From: Rhodospirillaceae bacterium | Lineage (GTDB): Bacteria > Pseudomonadota > Alphaproteobacteria > Rhodospirillales > Rhodospirillaceae | Assembly (NCBI GenBank): GCA_028822445.1 | Contig: JAPKDQ010000004.1 | Span: forward strand, 124,001-188,000 | DNA: 64,000 bases | Direction: 5' to 3' | In this document: piece after piece, positions 55,052 through 63,649 of the stretch | How positions within the stretch are numbered: the stretch's first letter is position 1 | Layout: every line of letters starts with the position of its first letter | Position numbers and translations under genes: made by a program | The notes under the pieces: model-generated | What the model was told of the DNA's origin: nothing | Databases searched by the model: none | The model's input: only the letters and a program-made list of their open reading frames with translations

Positions 55052-55411
55052 TTAGACGCTATCCATAATATCTTGAAACTCGCTCGAGATATCATTGCGG
55101 CCCATGTCTCCGGTATCAAGATCAACGATGCGAAGAATGTGCGAGAGGTAGCTCTCTCGCCAGGTATCACGCTCTGCCATAATCTCCTTAGACGGTTTGT
55201 AGGTGTTGATCTCCGATCGGTCGATGAAGCCCTTCGTCTCAATCAGCCGCTCAAGCGTATCGTTTCGGTCACGCATGACCGAAACTTCCCCCGCCAACGC
55301 CATGACCATGGCTAAGAGCTTGTCCGACGCAGGATCACTGAAGTATTGAGGGCGAGGGCCCTTGGCGTGCTTGTTGAGTTTTACGCCGCCCGTATTAGAA
55401 TCATTTGGCAT
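55052..55411 (-). CDS. hypothetical protein paired with a two-domain methyltransferase
   Basis: I do not recognise this 119-residue, charged, soluble protein. It has a basic start (KLNKHAKGPRPQYFSDPASD), then a helix with a heptad-like pattern (KLLAMVMALAGEVSVMRDRN) that could mediate dimerisation, and an acidic C-terminus. Its ribosome site (AGGA) overlaps the stop codon of the methyltransferase gene 9 nt upstream, so the two are coupled. A role as a small subunit or partner of that enzyme is inference. Confidence 0.65.
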   Translation of the reverse strand: MPNDSNTGGVKLNKHAKGPRPQYFSDPASDKLLAMVMALAGEVSVMRDRNDTLERLIETKGFIDRSEINTYKPSKEIMAERDTWRESYLSHILRIVDLDTGDMGRNDISSEFQDIMDSV

Positions 55412-55420
55412 AGAGCAATC

Positions 55421-56593
55421 CTATTTCTGAAATCCGTAGAGATACCAAAATCCACCGCCGCCGAAGTCTCCACCTTGGAAGACATTGGTGCGGTTTTCTT
55501 TTGCTGCTTCAAACGCACTCGGAGCCATGAATTCAAAATTTCTATCTGGATCAAACCCTGCTTCTTTGGCGGCGCTTGGAGGGTCAATCTCATGGGACTT
55601 ACTCCAGAATGGTTCGTTATTGTTGTAAGTGTCCCAGTCTAGCAGGAACGAATCAAAATCATCCGCCATGTCCTTAAACGGCGGTGTCTCCGCGTGGACT
55701 ACTATGCCCCCCGGTGAGAGCAGTCTGTGGCATTCTTTCATTATGTTTCGGAAAGCTACCGTTGATGTCTCATGGATCAAAATATGAGACACGATTAGAT
55801 CAAAGCTGCCATCTTCGAAATCCATAGACTCTGCATTTTGTTGTGACAGGTGAATGGGAACGCTCATGGATTCGCAACGGGCGTGCGCATACCGTAATAT
55901 GGGGGCAGCAACGTCTACGCCGTATATCTCTGCATCAGGATAGGCCGTCTTGTAAGGGACACTTGAGTGACCGGCAGAACAACCGAGGTCCAGGATTCGT
56001 GTCGGGGCGAGGTCCGGGTATGCATATTTAAGATACGCTGCTGTGCTGGCGCCAATATCATCGTTCATAGGGCCTAACTGGCCCATAGCATAGATATACA
56101 CACCGCGGTCATAGACAGCGCCGGCCGAGATATCATTTTCTGCTACCTCAGTATGGTATCCGCCTGGCTGACAATGAATATCGACAGCCGTGTGATAGCG
56201 TGGAATGTCTAACGTCGGATCTAGCTTAAGGCTACCACCGGCATTCTTGGTTGATCTTGAGTTCGAGATCAGTTTGTCCAGTTGACGCTCGACAGGTACT
56301 TGGCAGGACTTCCACATCATCTCTTGGCTGGTGCGCAGAAGAGAGCTCCAGGTTTGATAGTGATTGTTTGCATTCATCGCCTTGCGAATTTCATGGCGGT
56401 TTTTTGGTGTGCGACCATGTTCTTTTTCGAAAGCGGGCTTGACCTGCGTTTCGTAAACGACTTTTGTATTCGGACTAACCTGTGTCGCGAGATGCTTTTT
56501 GTAAGACTTTACGAATTCTTGTCGGGAAAACTCCTCGGCCGTTACTTCTGGTAAGACGGCGTGGGCGAACTGTTCATAGTCTCTGACTTGCAT
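55421..56593 (-). CDS. two-domain class I SAM-dependent methyltransferase, paralogue
   Basis: The 390-residue protein has motif I ILDLGCSAG (about 200-208), YGVDVAAPILRYAHA, IHLSQQNAESMDFEDGSFDL and a C-terminal HAETPPF segment. The first 195 residues form the module shared with the protein at 7615: GRTPKNRHEIRKAM and VDIHCQPGGYHTE (137-149). GGAG precedes the ATG by 6 nt. It is co-transcribed with a 119-residue partner. Motif spacing matches a cytoplasmic small-molecule methyltransferase; the substrate is unknown. Confidence 0.8.
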   Translation of the reverse strand: MQVRDYEQFAHAVLPEVTAEEFSRQEFVKSYKKHLATQVSPNTKVVYETQVKPAFEKEHGRTPKNRHEIRKAMNANNHYQTWSSLLRTSQEMMWKSCQVPVERQLDKLISNSRSTKNAGGSLKLDPTLDIPRYHTAVDIHCQPGGYHTEVAENDISAGAVYDRGVYIYAMGQLGPMNDDIGASTAAYLKYAYPDLAPTRILDLGCSAGHSSVPYKTAYPDAEIYGVDVAAPILRYAHARCESMSVPIHLSQQNAESMDFEDGSFDLIVSHILIHETSTVAFRNIMKECHRLLSPGGIVVHAETPPFKDMADDFDSFLLDWDTYNNNEPFWSKSHEIDPPSAAKEAGFDPDRNFEFMAPSAFEAAKENRTNVFQGGDFGGGGFWYLYGFQK

Positions 56594-56690
56594 GGTGGAC
56601 TCCGGTTCGGTTCAAGCGATTACTGGAAGAATGCTGGAATGTGAGAGTAGCTTAACCATAAGAATGTTAGAGTGAAAGTGGCCGCGTACA

Positions 56691-57125
56691 TTAGGGCCCT
56701 ATATTCTGTAGAGTTTTCTGGGTGAGGGACCAACCTGCGGCTGCGGAAACAGCCGTGACTAATGTACCCCAGGCCACATCGACCATAACAACGATCCAAG
56801 GCCAATCGGCGAGGGTGATGTAGTTGGTCATGTCGTATGTCGCGTAGGCGAAAAAGCCAAACAACCCACCGAAAAGTAGCGCCGTTTGCCAACGACCCGT
56901 CTGTAGCGCGGGGCGCACGCCAAAGACCGTAATGCCAAGAGCATAGAAGAGGTAAAAAGTGAGGGCGAGTGAGAGATTGACCTCTTCCCGCAGCCAAGGT
57001 CCTAGTTGGCTTTGGAAGAAGTCCTTCGCAATGAAGCTAAGCCAGATGCCGTCGAGCAAAAGGAATATGAACGCGGTGAAGCCGTAGGCGATTGCATAGG
57101 CTTTCATGGCTTTCATGGCTTTCAT
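56691..57125 (-). CDS. DUF2177 family membrane protein
   Basis: The 144-residue protein has four hydrophobic helices and the DUF2177 signatures FLLLDGIWLSFIAKDFF, FLFYALGITVF and GGLFGFFAYATYDMTNYITL, then WPWIVVMVDVAWGT. No function is established for the family. Three in-frame starts arise from a 9-bp tandem repeat (MKAMKAMKAY). The AGG of AGGCGAAT is 8 nt before the first ATG only, which favours the longest form. Confidence 0.85.
   Translation of the reverse strand: MKAMKAMKAYAIAYGFTAFIFLLLDGIWLSFIAKDFFQSQLGPWLREEVNLSLALTFYLFYALGITVFGVRPALQTGRWQTALLFGGLFGFFAYATYDMTNYITLADWPWIVVMVDVAWGTLVTAVSAAAGWSLTQKTLQNIGP
57099..57125 (-). repeat. three tandem 9-bp copies at the DUF2177 start
   Basis: ATGAAAGCC occurs three times in direct tandem on the minus strand, giving three consecutive in-frame start codons. 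Strand slippage could change copy number without breaking the frame. Confidence 0.9.
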
Positions 57126-57208
57126 ACAATTCGCCTAATTGGATAGCTTCCCAGTCGCGCTATTTCCAAGAAGTGAGATTGCTAGGGTTTGGGTGAGTGA
57201 ACGCACGT

Positions 57209-57973
57209 TTATTGTTCTGCCTTCCTGAAACCATCCAGAGTTTGCCGATACCTCCCGGGTGGTAATTCAATAGCATCATCGTAGGCGTGAAAAATTTCAT
57301 TGATACACGACGTGTTATCCAAGCATTCCATCGTGAAGCGGGCGAGGGCGTCGCGTGTGATAACACCGCGTTTGAGTTGATTGGTCGTCATCGCAGCTTT
57401 TCCGGATTCCTTTATCCCTGCTGGAAGCAGAACGAGGTTACGGATGATGGTATAGGGCGCACCGCTTTCCATAAGGTGGCGTTCACCAAAGTCCTTCGCG
57501 GCGATCGTTGGCCCCATGACGTCCCACCTTGTTTTTGGATAGATGGGGAGGCTGAGTCCTGCGCCGACGGACCCATGCAGAATCACTTGGCTGACGCCTG
57601 TTTCCTTTGCCCATTTCGATATGTAGCGCATGCTGTCTACGTAAAATTCCGGGTTCACACCTCCATCGCGAGCTAGGGCGTCGACGACGACCCGGTAGGG
57701 TCCAGCTTTTAAAGCGCTCTCAACATCGTTTTCAGACAGAACGTCGCCAGGGACAAAAGAAACCCCCATGGGATCTAAACGAGAGCGGTCCGATGTGGGG
57801 CGCACAAACACGGTTACGCTTTCACCAGCCTCGACCATGTCCAAGACGATTTCTATGCCGAGCTTTCCTGTCCCTCCGAAAACCAGAATTCCGGAATTGG
57901 CGAAAACTGTAAGCGGAGAAAGTATAAAAGCCAGGACTAGGGAAGTTGCTATCGACTTTTTCAGGTTAAACAT
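57209..57973 (-). CDS. NmrA-like NAD(P)-binding protein with a signal peptide, second copy
   Basis: The 254-residue protein from ATG 57973 (GAGGACAC upstream; an in-frame start at 58069 would put 32 polar residues in front and is unlikely). The signal peptide LKKSIATSLVLAFILSPLTVFA ends near residue 25, and the dinucleotide loop ILVFGGTGKLG starts right after it. Later segments VFVRPTSDRSRL (NADP-type arginines) and YTIIRNLVLLPAG match NmrA-like proteins. As with the protein at 11653, a Sec leader on a Rossmann fold is odd. It is upstream of DUF2177 on the same strand, 83 bp apart. Confidence 0.78.
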   Translation of the reverse strand: MFNLKKSIATSLVLAFILSPLTVFANSGILVFGGTGKLGIEIVLDMVEAGESVTVFVRPTSDRSRLDPMGVSFVPGDVLSENDVESALKAGPYRVVVDALARDGGVNPEFYVDSMRYISKWAKETGVSQVILHGSVGAGLSLPIYPKTRWDVMGPTIAAKDFGERHLMESGAPYTIIRNLVLLPAGIKESGKAAMTTNQLKRGVITRDALARFTMECLDNTSCINEIFHAYDDAIELPPGRYRQTLDGFRKAEQ

Positions 57974-58065
57974 GATGTGTCCTCGAGAATTGGAGTAAGA
58001 ACGATAAGTTTGCCTTGCGCGGGGGCGGGGTTCAATCACTACTGTGGTATTGGAATTATTGTTCT

Positions 58066-58248
58066 TCACAACGCTTTTGCCAGGTTACGCATAATTGATG
58101 TTCCGGGCCCCGTTTGAAGTTGACTGTATAACAAACCCAAGATTGAGATATTTTCACCTGTAGTGGCCGGTATAAGGGCTGTCAGGCGCGGCATATCAGA
58201 ATCTAGATCAACAGCTTTGTGTAAAAGTTTATGTTTTTTGATTGTCAT
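58066..58248 (-). CDS. possible small protein of 60 residues
   Basis: A short frame with a good ribosome site (TTAGGA, 9 nt before ATG) upstream of, and on the same strand as, the exported NmrA-like gene. The product (MTIKKHKLLHKAVDLDSD ... GLLYSQLQTGPGTSIMRNL) is soluble and I recognise no family. It could be a real leader gene or a remnant. Confidence 0.35.
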   Translation of the reverse strand: MTIKKHKLLHKAVDLDSDMPRLTALIPATTGENISILGLLYSQLQTGPGTSIMRNLAKAL

Positions 58249-58409
58249 ATTGGTTTTTCCTAATCAGGTTTGTAACATTATCATGTCGTCCGCGGCTGGA
58301 GCGACTGGGATCTGACATGAGGTTTGTCTAGCGGCGTTGCGCTTTTGGGCGCGCGGCGGTAAACCCAACCCTACATAAACACCTGTTTTAAAACGCGAAG
58401 TTCATACCG

Positions 58410-61061
58410 ATGCTTGAAAAGACCTATAACCCAGCTGAAGTGGAAGAGACGCTCTACAGCGATTGGGAACAATCTGGCTCGTTTGCCGCTGATACTGGTT
58501 CTAGTAAGGCGCCGTACACGATCATGATGCCGCCACCTAATGTGACTGGCATCCTCCATATCGGCCACGCTTTGACGTTTACTCTTCAGGATGTGCTGAT
58601 CAGATACAGCCGGATGCGGGGTAAGGATGCCTTGTGGCAGCCGGGCACGGATCACGCGGGCATTGCAACGCAGATGGTCGTAGAACGACAATTGGCTGAA
58701 GCAGGCATCCACCGCCGGGACCTGGGCCGCGAAAAATTTGTTAAGAAGGTCTGGGATTGGAAAGAAGAGTCTGGAGGCAGTATTATTCGCCAGTTGCGCC
58801 GTTTGGGCGCATCGCCGGATTGGGAGAAAGAACGCTTCACTCTAGACGACAGCCTGTCGAATGCGGTCACGAAGGTTTTCGTTCAACTCCACAAGGAAGG
58901 TCTCATGTACCGCGACAAGCGGTTAGTGAACTGGGACCCAAAACTTCACACGGCGATTTCAGACCTGGAAGTGGAGCAACGTGAAACCACAGGCAAGATG
59001 TGGTTCTTCAAGTACCCTGTAGATGGAATGGACGGCGTCACCATAACGGTTGGTACGACGCGCCCGGAGACAATGCTTGGTGACACCGCTGTCGCGGTTC
59101 ATCCAGACGACGAACGTTATACTGAACTCGTGGGCAAAACCTGTATTCTTCCTTTGGTCGGTCGCAGCATCACCATTATTGCGGACGACTACGCAGACCC
59201 GGAGAAGGGTAGTGGAGCGGTAAAGATTACACCTGCCCATGACTTTAACGATTTTGAGGTTGGCAAGCGGCACAATTTAGAACGCATCAACGTGCTTGAT
59301 GAGAACGCGGCACTCAATGAGAACGCGCCAGAAAAGTATCGCGGCATGGATCGCTTCGATGCCCGTAAAGCCATTGTTGCGGATATGGAAGAGGCTGGGC
59401 TCCTCGAAAAAATAGAGGAAAACGCCATGGTAATTCCCTATGGCGATCGTTCCGGTGTCGTTGTCGAGCCGTGGCTTACGGACCAGTGGTACGTCGATGC
59501 GCATACGCTTGCGCAGCCTGCGATTAAAGCTGTTGAAACGGGACAAATGAAATTTGTGCCCAAGCAATGGGAAAACACTTATTTTGAATGGATGCGCAAT
59601 ATCCAACCGTGGTGTGTGTCGCGCCAGCTCTGGTGGGGTCATCGCATTCCCGCTTGGTACGGACCAGATGGGCATATATTTGTAGAAGAAACCGAAGCGG
59701 AAGCCGTTGTCGCAGCGAAGGTTCACTACGGTAAAGATACGGAGATTGTGCAAGACCCTGATGTTCTTGATACTTGGTTTTCATCAGGCCTATGGCCTTT
59801 CTCAACGCTTGGTTGGCCAGATAAAACGCCCGAGTTAGATCGGTATTATCCTGGCGATGTTCTTGTTACTGCGTTTGATATTATTTTCTTCTGGGTTGCT
59901 CGCATGATGATGATGGGGCTTCACTTCATGGGTGAAGTACCGTTCCGCGAAGTTTACATCCATGCTCTGGTTCGAGATGACAAGGGCCAGAAGATGTCGA
60001 AGTCCAAGGGCAACGTCATGGATCCACTTGAACTCTGTGATAAATATGGGACGGATTCCGTTCGGTTTACGCTTTCTGCAATGGCGGCGCAGGGCCGGGA
60101 TATAAAACTATCTGAGCAGCGTATCGCCGGGTATCGGAATTTTATTACTAAGATTTGGAATGCCGCTCGCTTCTGCGAAATGAATGAATGTGTTCCGTCC
60201 GCTAAATTTGATCCGGCTTCCGTGACTTCGACCCTTAATCGTTGGATTGTCAGTAAGGCAGCCGAAGCCGGTAATGCTGTCGCGGCTTCAATAGAGTCAT
60301 ACCGATTCAACGAGGGTGCGGATGCGCTTTATCACTTCACTTGGCATACCTTTTGCGATTGGTTCCTAGAATTCGCTAAGCCGGTCTTTCATGGCGATGA
60401 AGAAGCTGCAAAAGCAGAGACGAGGGCAACGGCAGCTTGGGCTCTTGACCAGATTTTGATCTTTGCCCATCCGATTATGCCTTTCGTCACAGAAGAGCTA
60501 TGGCGCCGTATTGACGAGAATCGTGGAAGCTCTCTGATCAATGGTGAATGGCCCGAATATGCAGGCCTATCTGCACCTGATGCGCAGGCTGAAATGGATT
60601 GGGTGGTCGAGTTGATCTCAGCAGTGCGGTCCGTGCGTGCGGAAATGAATGTTCCACCAAAGTCTAAGTTAGACCTCAGCGTTAAGGGAACTAACGAAAC
60701 CGACCAGGCCAGGTTGGAGTCACATCGCGCACTGGTTTCGGCCAATGCACGTCTTGAATCTATTGTTTGCGTCGATGACGAGCACGATGTGTCAGGCGCC
60801 ATCCAGACTGTCGTTGGCTCGATGACCTTACTCCTTCCCTTGGCTGGTGTTATTGATCTGGATCAAGAGCGCGCTCGACTTCAAAAAGAAAACGATAAGC
60901 ACGACGCTGAAATTGCCAAGATTGAAAAGAAATTAAACAATGCCGGTTTTGTTGCGAAGGCTCCAGCCTCGGTCGTGGATGAGAACAAGGCACGGGTGGC
61001 TGCCGCGCAGGATGCAAAGTCCAAAGTATTAGAAGCGCTGAGCAGGCTTGCTTCTATTTAA
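58410..61061 (+). CDS. valS: valyl-tRNA synthetase
   Basis: A full-length 883-residue class Ia synthetase: HIGH motif in PPPNVTGILHIGHALT, the CP1 editing domain (GTTRPETMLGDTAVAVHPDD), the KMSKS loop (GQKMSKSKGNVMDP), an anticodon-binding domain with WHTFCDWFLEFAKP, and the C-terminal coiled coil (ARLQKENDKHDAEIAKIEKKL) that clamps tRNA-Val. It charges tRNA-Val and edits mischarged threonine. It normally sits next to popZ in this lineage but is 8.9 kb away here. Confidence 0.97.
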   Translation: MLEKTYNPAEVEETLYSDWEQSGSFAADTGSSKAPYTIMMPPPNVTGILHIGHALTFTLQDVLIRYSRMRGKDALWQPGTDHAGIATQMVVERQLAEAGIHRRDLGREKFVKKVWDWKEESGGSIIRQLRRLGASPDWEKERFTLDDSLSNAVTKVFVQLHKEGLMYRDKRLVNWDPKLHTAISDLEVEQRETTGKMWFFKYPVDGMDGVTITVGTTRPETMLGDTAVAVHPDDERYTELVGKTCILPLVGRSITIIADDYADPEKGSGAVKITPAHDFNDFEVGKRHNLERINVLDENAALNENAPEKYRGMDRFDARKAIVADMEEAGLLEKIEENAMVIPYGDRSGVVVEPWLTDQWYVDAHTLAQPAIKAVETGQMKFVPKQWENTYFEWMRNIQPWCVSRQLWWGHRIPAWYGPDGHIFVEETEAEAVVAAKVHYGKDTEIVQDPDVLDTWFSSGLWPFSTLGWPDKTPELDRYYPGDVLVTAFDIIFFWVARMMMMGLHFMGEVPFREVYIHALVRDDKGQKMSKSKGNVMDPLELCDKYGTDSVRFTLSAMAAQGRDIKLSEQRIAGYRNFITKIWNAARFCEMNECVPSAKFDPASVTSTLNRWIVSKAAEAGNAVAASIESYRFNEGADALYHFTWHTFCDWFLEFAKPVFHGDEEAAKAETRATAAWALDQILIFAHPIMPFVTEELWRRIDENRGSSLINGEWPEYAGLSAPDAQAEMDWVVELISAVRSVRAEMNVPPKSKLDLSVKGTNETDQARLESHRALVSANARLESIVCVDDEHDVSGAIQTVVGSMTLLLPLAGVIDLDQERARLQKENDKHDAEIAKIEKKLNNAGFVAKAPASVVDENKARVAAAQDAKSKVLEALSRLASI

Positions 61062-61187
61062 GGGGCGCATGGCTTTTATGTTATTGCTTTTCAAGACTTA
61101 GATAGTTTTCTTGGTCGCTTTCTTCTCGTTTGCGAAAAACAACACCCGAGGTCAGACTTTCTCAGTTGTGACTTAGTGAGGATATAA

Positions 61188-61343
61188 TGCGCCCAATCGA
61201 AATTGTGTTTAGCGTTGCGAGACCGTATTGACGCGACGGTTGCCCAGGGATATTGGCATCCCTCGCATTGGTTTGGCGACGCAGAAACTTCACCTTGGTA
61301 TGGTGACATCGCGCTTCTTCGACCCCAGGGCGACTGGGCTTAG
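61188..61343 (+). pseudogene. short coding-like remnant upstream of ilvD
   Basis: A 51-codon frame without a start reads WHPSHWFGDAETSPWYGDIALL and ends DWA-stop. The SPWY...LLRP.GDW pattern resembles the extreme C-terminus of TPR-glycosyltransferase proteins. Nothing upstream continues it, so if real it is a relic. The rest of the 459-bp gap between valS and ilvD holds no gene I can support; a TATAAT hexamer lies at 61183-61188 and the ilvD ribosome site is AGGA near 61510. Confidence 0.3.
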
Positions 61344-61520
61344 GTTCTGTGTGGCGTAGGCGCGCGGATGTTAAGCAATTTTTCTGACTAAGTCTCAGCC
61401 ACTGATCTGCGCCATGCGGACCCTCATTAGACTGGTGAAATCCTAATAAGTGGCCTAAAAACGGCACTTCATTATGTGCTTAATTATAGAATTTAAGCAG
61501 ACACCGCAGGACGACTACAC

Positions 61521-63260
61521 ATGCCAGACGATACTAAGAAGACGAATTCCTTTGATAAATCTAAACTGCCTTCACGTCATGTAACGGAAGGCCCCGAGCG
61601 GGCACCGCACCGATCGTACTATTACGCTATGGGCATGACGGAAGAAGAAATTCACCGTCCCTTTGTCGGTGTGGCAACCTGCTGGAACGAAGCCGCACCG
61701 TGCAATATTTCACTGAGCCGACAGGCCCAATCCGTAAAAAAAGGTGTTATTGAAGCCGGTGGCACGCCACGTGAGTTTACGACAATTACAGTGACGGATG
61801 GCCTTGCCATGGGCCACGCGGGGATGAAGTCATCGCTGGTTTCTAGAGACGTTATCGCAGATTCCGTTGAATTAACGATGCGAGGCCACTCTTATGACGC
61901 TCTAGTAGGCTTGGCGGGTTGCGATAAGTCACTGCCTGGTATGATGATGGTGATGCTACGGCTTAATGTGCCGTCAGTGTTCATGTACGGCGGGTCTATC
62001 CTCCCCGGCACGTTTAAAGGCAAGGATGTAACAGTCGTAGACGTATTCGAGGCGGTCGGTCAGCATTCTGCCGGAAACATGAGCGACGAGGATCTGTTCG
62101 AACTGGAATGCGTTGCCTGTCCGTCAGCGGGTTCCTGTGGCGGCCAATTCACAGCAAATACTATGGCTTGCGTGTCCGAAGCGATGGGCCTGGCCTTGCC
62201 TGGGTCGGCCGGCGCACCGGCACCTTATGAATCACGTGATCATTTTGGCGAAGAATCAGGGAAGGCTGTCATGCGCCTCCTCGAAACCGGTTTACGCCCT
62301 CGCGATATCGTGACGCGGAAAGCTCTAGAGAATGCGGCTGTGGTTGTAGCTGCGTCCGGTGGGTCGACCAATGGCGGGCTCCACCTCCCTGCCATCGCCC
62401 ATGAGGCCGGAATTAAGTTCGACCTCGATGACGTGTGCGAAATCTTTAAGAGAACGCCCTATATCGCTGATTTGAAGCCTGGCGGCCGTTATGTTGCTAA
62501 GGATGTCTACGATATTGGCGGTGTGCCTGTGCTGCTGAAAGCCTTGCTCGACGGTGGCTACCTGCACGGTGATTGCATCACGGTCAGTGGAAAAACCCTG
62601 GCGGAAAACCTTGCGGACGTGAAGTTCCCAGAGGATCAAGATGTTATTCGCCCGACTTCTAATCCAATTTCGTCCACGGGCGGCGTGGTTGGCCTAAAGG
62701 GCTCGCTCGCGCCTGATGGTGCAATTGTTAAGGTTGCTGGTATGGAGAATTTGACCTTCCGGGGCCCGGCCCGCTGCTTTGACTGTGAAGAAGACGCCTT
62801 TGCCGCCGTTGAAAATAAGACCTTCAAAGAAGGTGAGGTGCTAGTCATCCGCTACGAAGGGCCACGTGGCGGACCGGGGATGCGTGAAATGCTCTCCACC
62901 ACTGCTGCTCTTTATGGGCAGGGCATGGGTGACAAGGTTGCTTTGATCACAGATGGCCGATTCTCTGGTGCAACCCGTGGCTTTTGTGTCGGGCACGTGG
63001 GGCCAGAAGCGGCCGTAGGCGGACCGATTGCGCTGATTGAAGATGGTGACATGATTGCGATGGACGCGGATGTGGGCACGATTGAGCTTGAAGTTAGCGA
63101 TGAAGATCTCGCGAAACGTCGGTCCGCTTGGGCGCCACGCGCCCACAATTTCCAATCAGGAGCATTGTGGAAATACGCGCAAACTGTTGGAGATGCTAAG
63201 GACGGGGCTGTGACACATCCAGGCGGTGAAGCGGAAACACATGTCTATGCCGATATCTAG
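61521..63260 (+). CDS. ilvD: dihydroxy-acid dehydratase
   Basis: A full-length 579-residue IlvD/Edd-family enzyme for the third step of valine and isoleucine synthesis. Cluster cysteines are C54 ([10 protein letters not shown]), C134 ([10 protein letters not shown]) and C206 ([15 protein letters not shown]), the pattern of [2Fe-2S] members; the C-terminal barrel holds [11 protein letters not shown] and a catalytic Ser in the same loop. About 460 bp separate it from valS, so the two are probably transcribed independently. Expression is likely tied to branched-chain amino acid supply, but I see no convincing leader peptide. Confidence 0.95.
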   Translation: MPDDTKKTNSFDKSKLPSRHVTEGPERAPHRSYYYAMGMTEEEIHRPFVGVATCWNEAAPCNISLSRQAQSVKKGVIEAGGTPREFTTITVTDGLAMGHAGMKSSLVSRDVIADSVELTMRGHSYDALVGLAGCDKSLPGMMMVMLRLNVPSVFMYGGSILPGTFKGKDVTVVDVFEAVGQHSAGNMSDEDLFELECVACPSAGSCGGQFTANTMACVSEAMGLALPGSAGAPAPYESRDHFGEESGKAVMRLLETGLRPRDIVTRKALENAAVVVAASGGSTNGGLHLPAIAHEAGIKFDLDDVCEIFKRTPYIADLKPGGRYVAKDVYDIGGVPVLLKALLDGGYLHGDCITVSGKTLAENLADVKFPEDQDVIRPTSNPISSTGGVVGLKGSLAPDGAIVKVAGMENLTFRGPARCFDCEEDAFAAVENKTFKEGEVLVIRYEGPRGGPGMREMLSTTAALYGQGMGDKVALITDGRFSGATRGFCVGHVGPEAAVGGPIALIEDGDMIAMDADVGTIELEVSDEDLAKRRSAWAPRAHNFQSGALWKYAQTVGDAKDGAVTHPGGEAETHVYADI

Positions 63261-63649
63261 CGGACTAATTCTCACCATCTCGCCAGGTACGCTCAACTAA
63301 CGCGTATATTATCATTTACGTAGCCGGTGGCTCGGCGCTGCACTCATGCACTGTCGAAATTAAGATTCATGGCTAATAGTCTAAGAGATCTTAACGTTTG
63401 TCGCGCACTGGAAATTTGTAAGGGTGGACGGGAAATTGCCGACGTTAGAAGACTTTATGGACAAAATTTCCCATCGAATTGGGTGGCCTGAGTGAATTAT
63501 AATAGCGCACTATCATAATTTACTAAATGGGTTCACCGAGAAAGGTCAGCGCATTCAGAATATTATGTAATATTAGAAAGAGTAAGGAGAGGGTCGATAT
63601 CGCCGCAGGTTTGCTCTGTGATGCGTCTCTAATGCAGGCCTACTGAGGG
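63261..63649. other. intergenic region without a supported gene
   Basis: 389 bases between ilvD and the aldo/keto reductase stop. Present are an inverted repeat GGGAAATT/AATTTCCC (63430-63437, 63465-63472) and a 16-bp near-palindrome AATATTA-TG-TAATATT (63559-63574). Neither is followed by a T tract. No coding frame or RNA gene is convincing. Confidence 0.4.

Noticed and set aside
61062-61520. Branched-chain amino acid attenuator leader for ilvD
   Set aside because: No short frame rich in Val/Ile/Leu codons followed by alternative hairpins was visible in the 459-bp gap.
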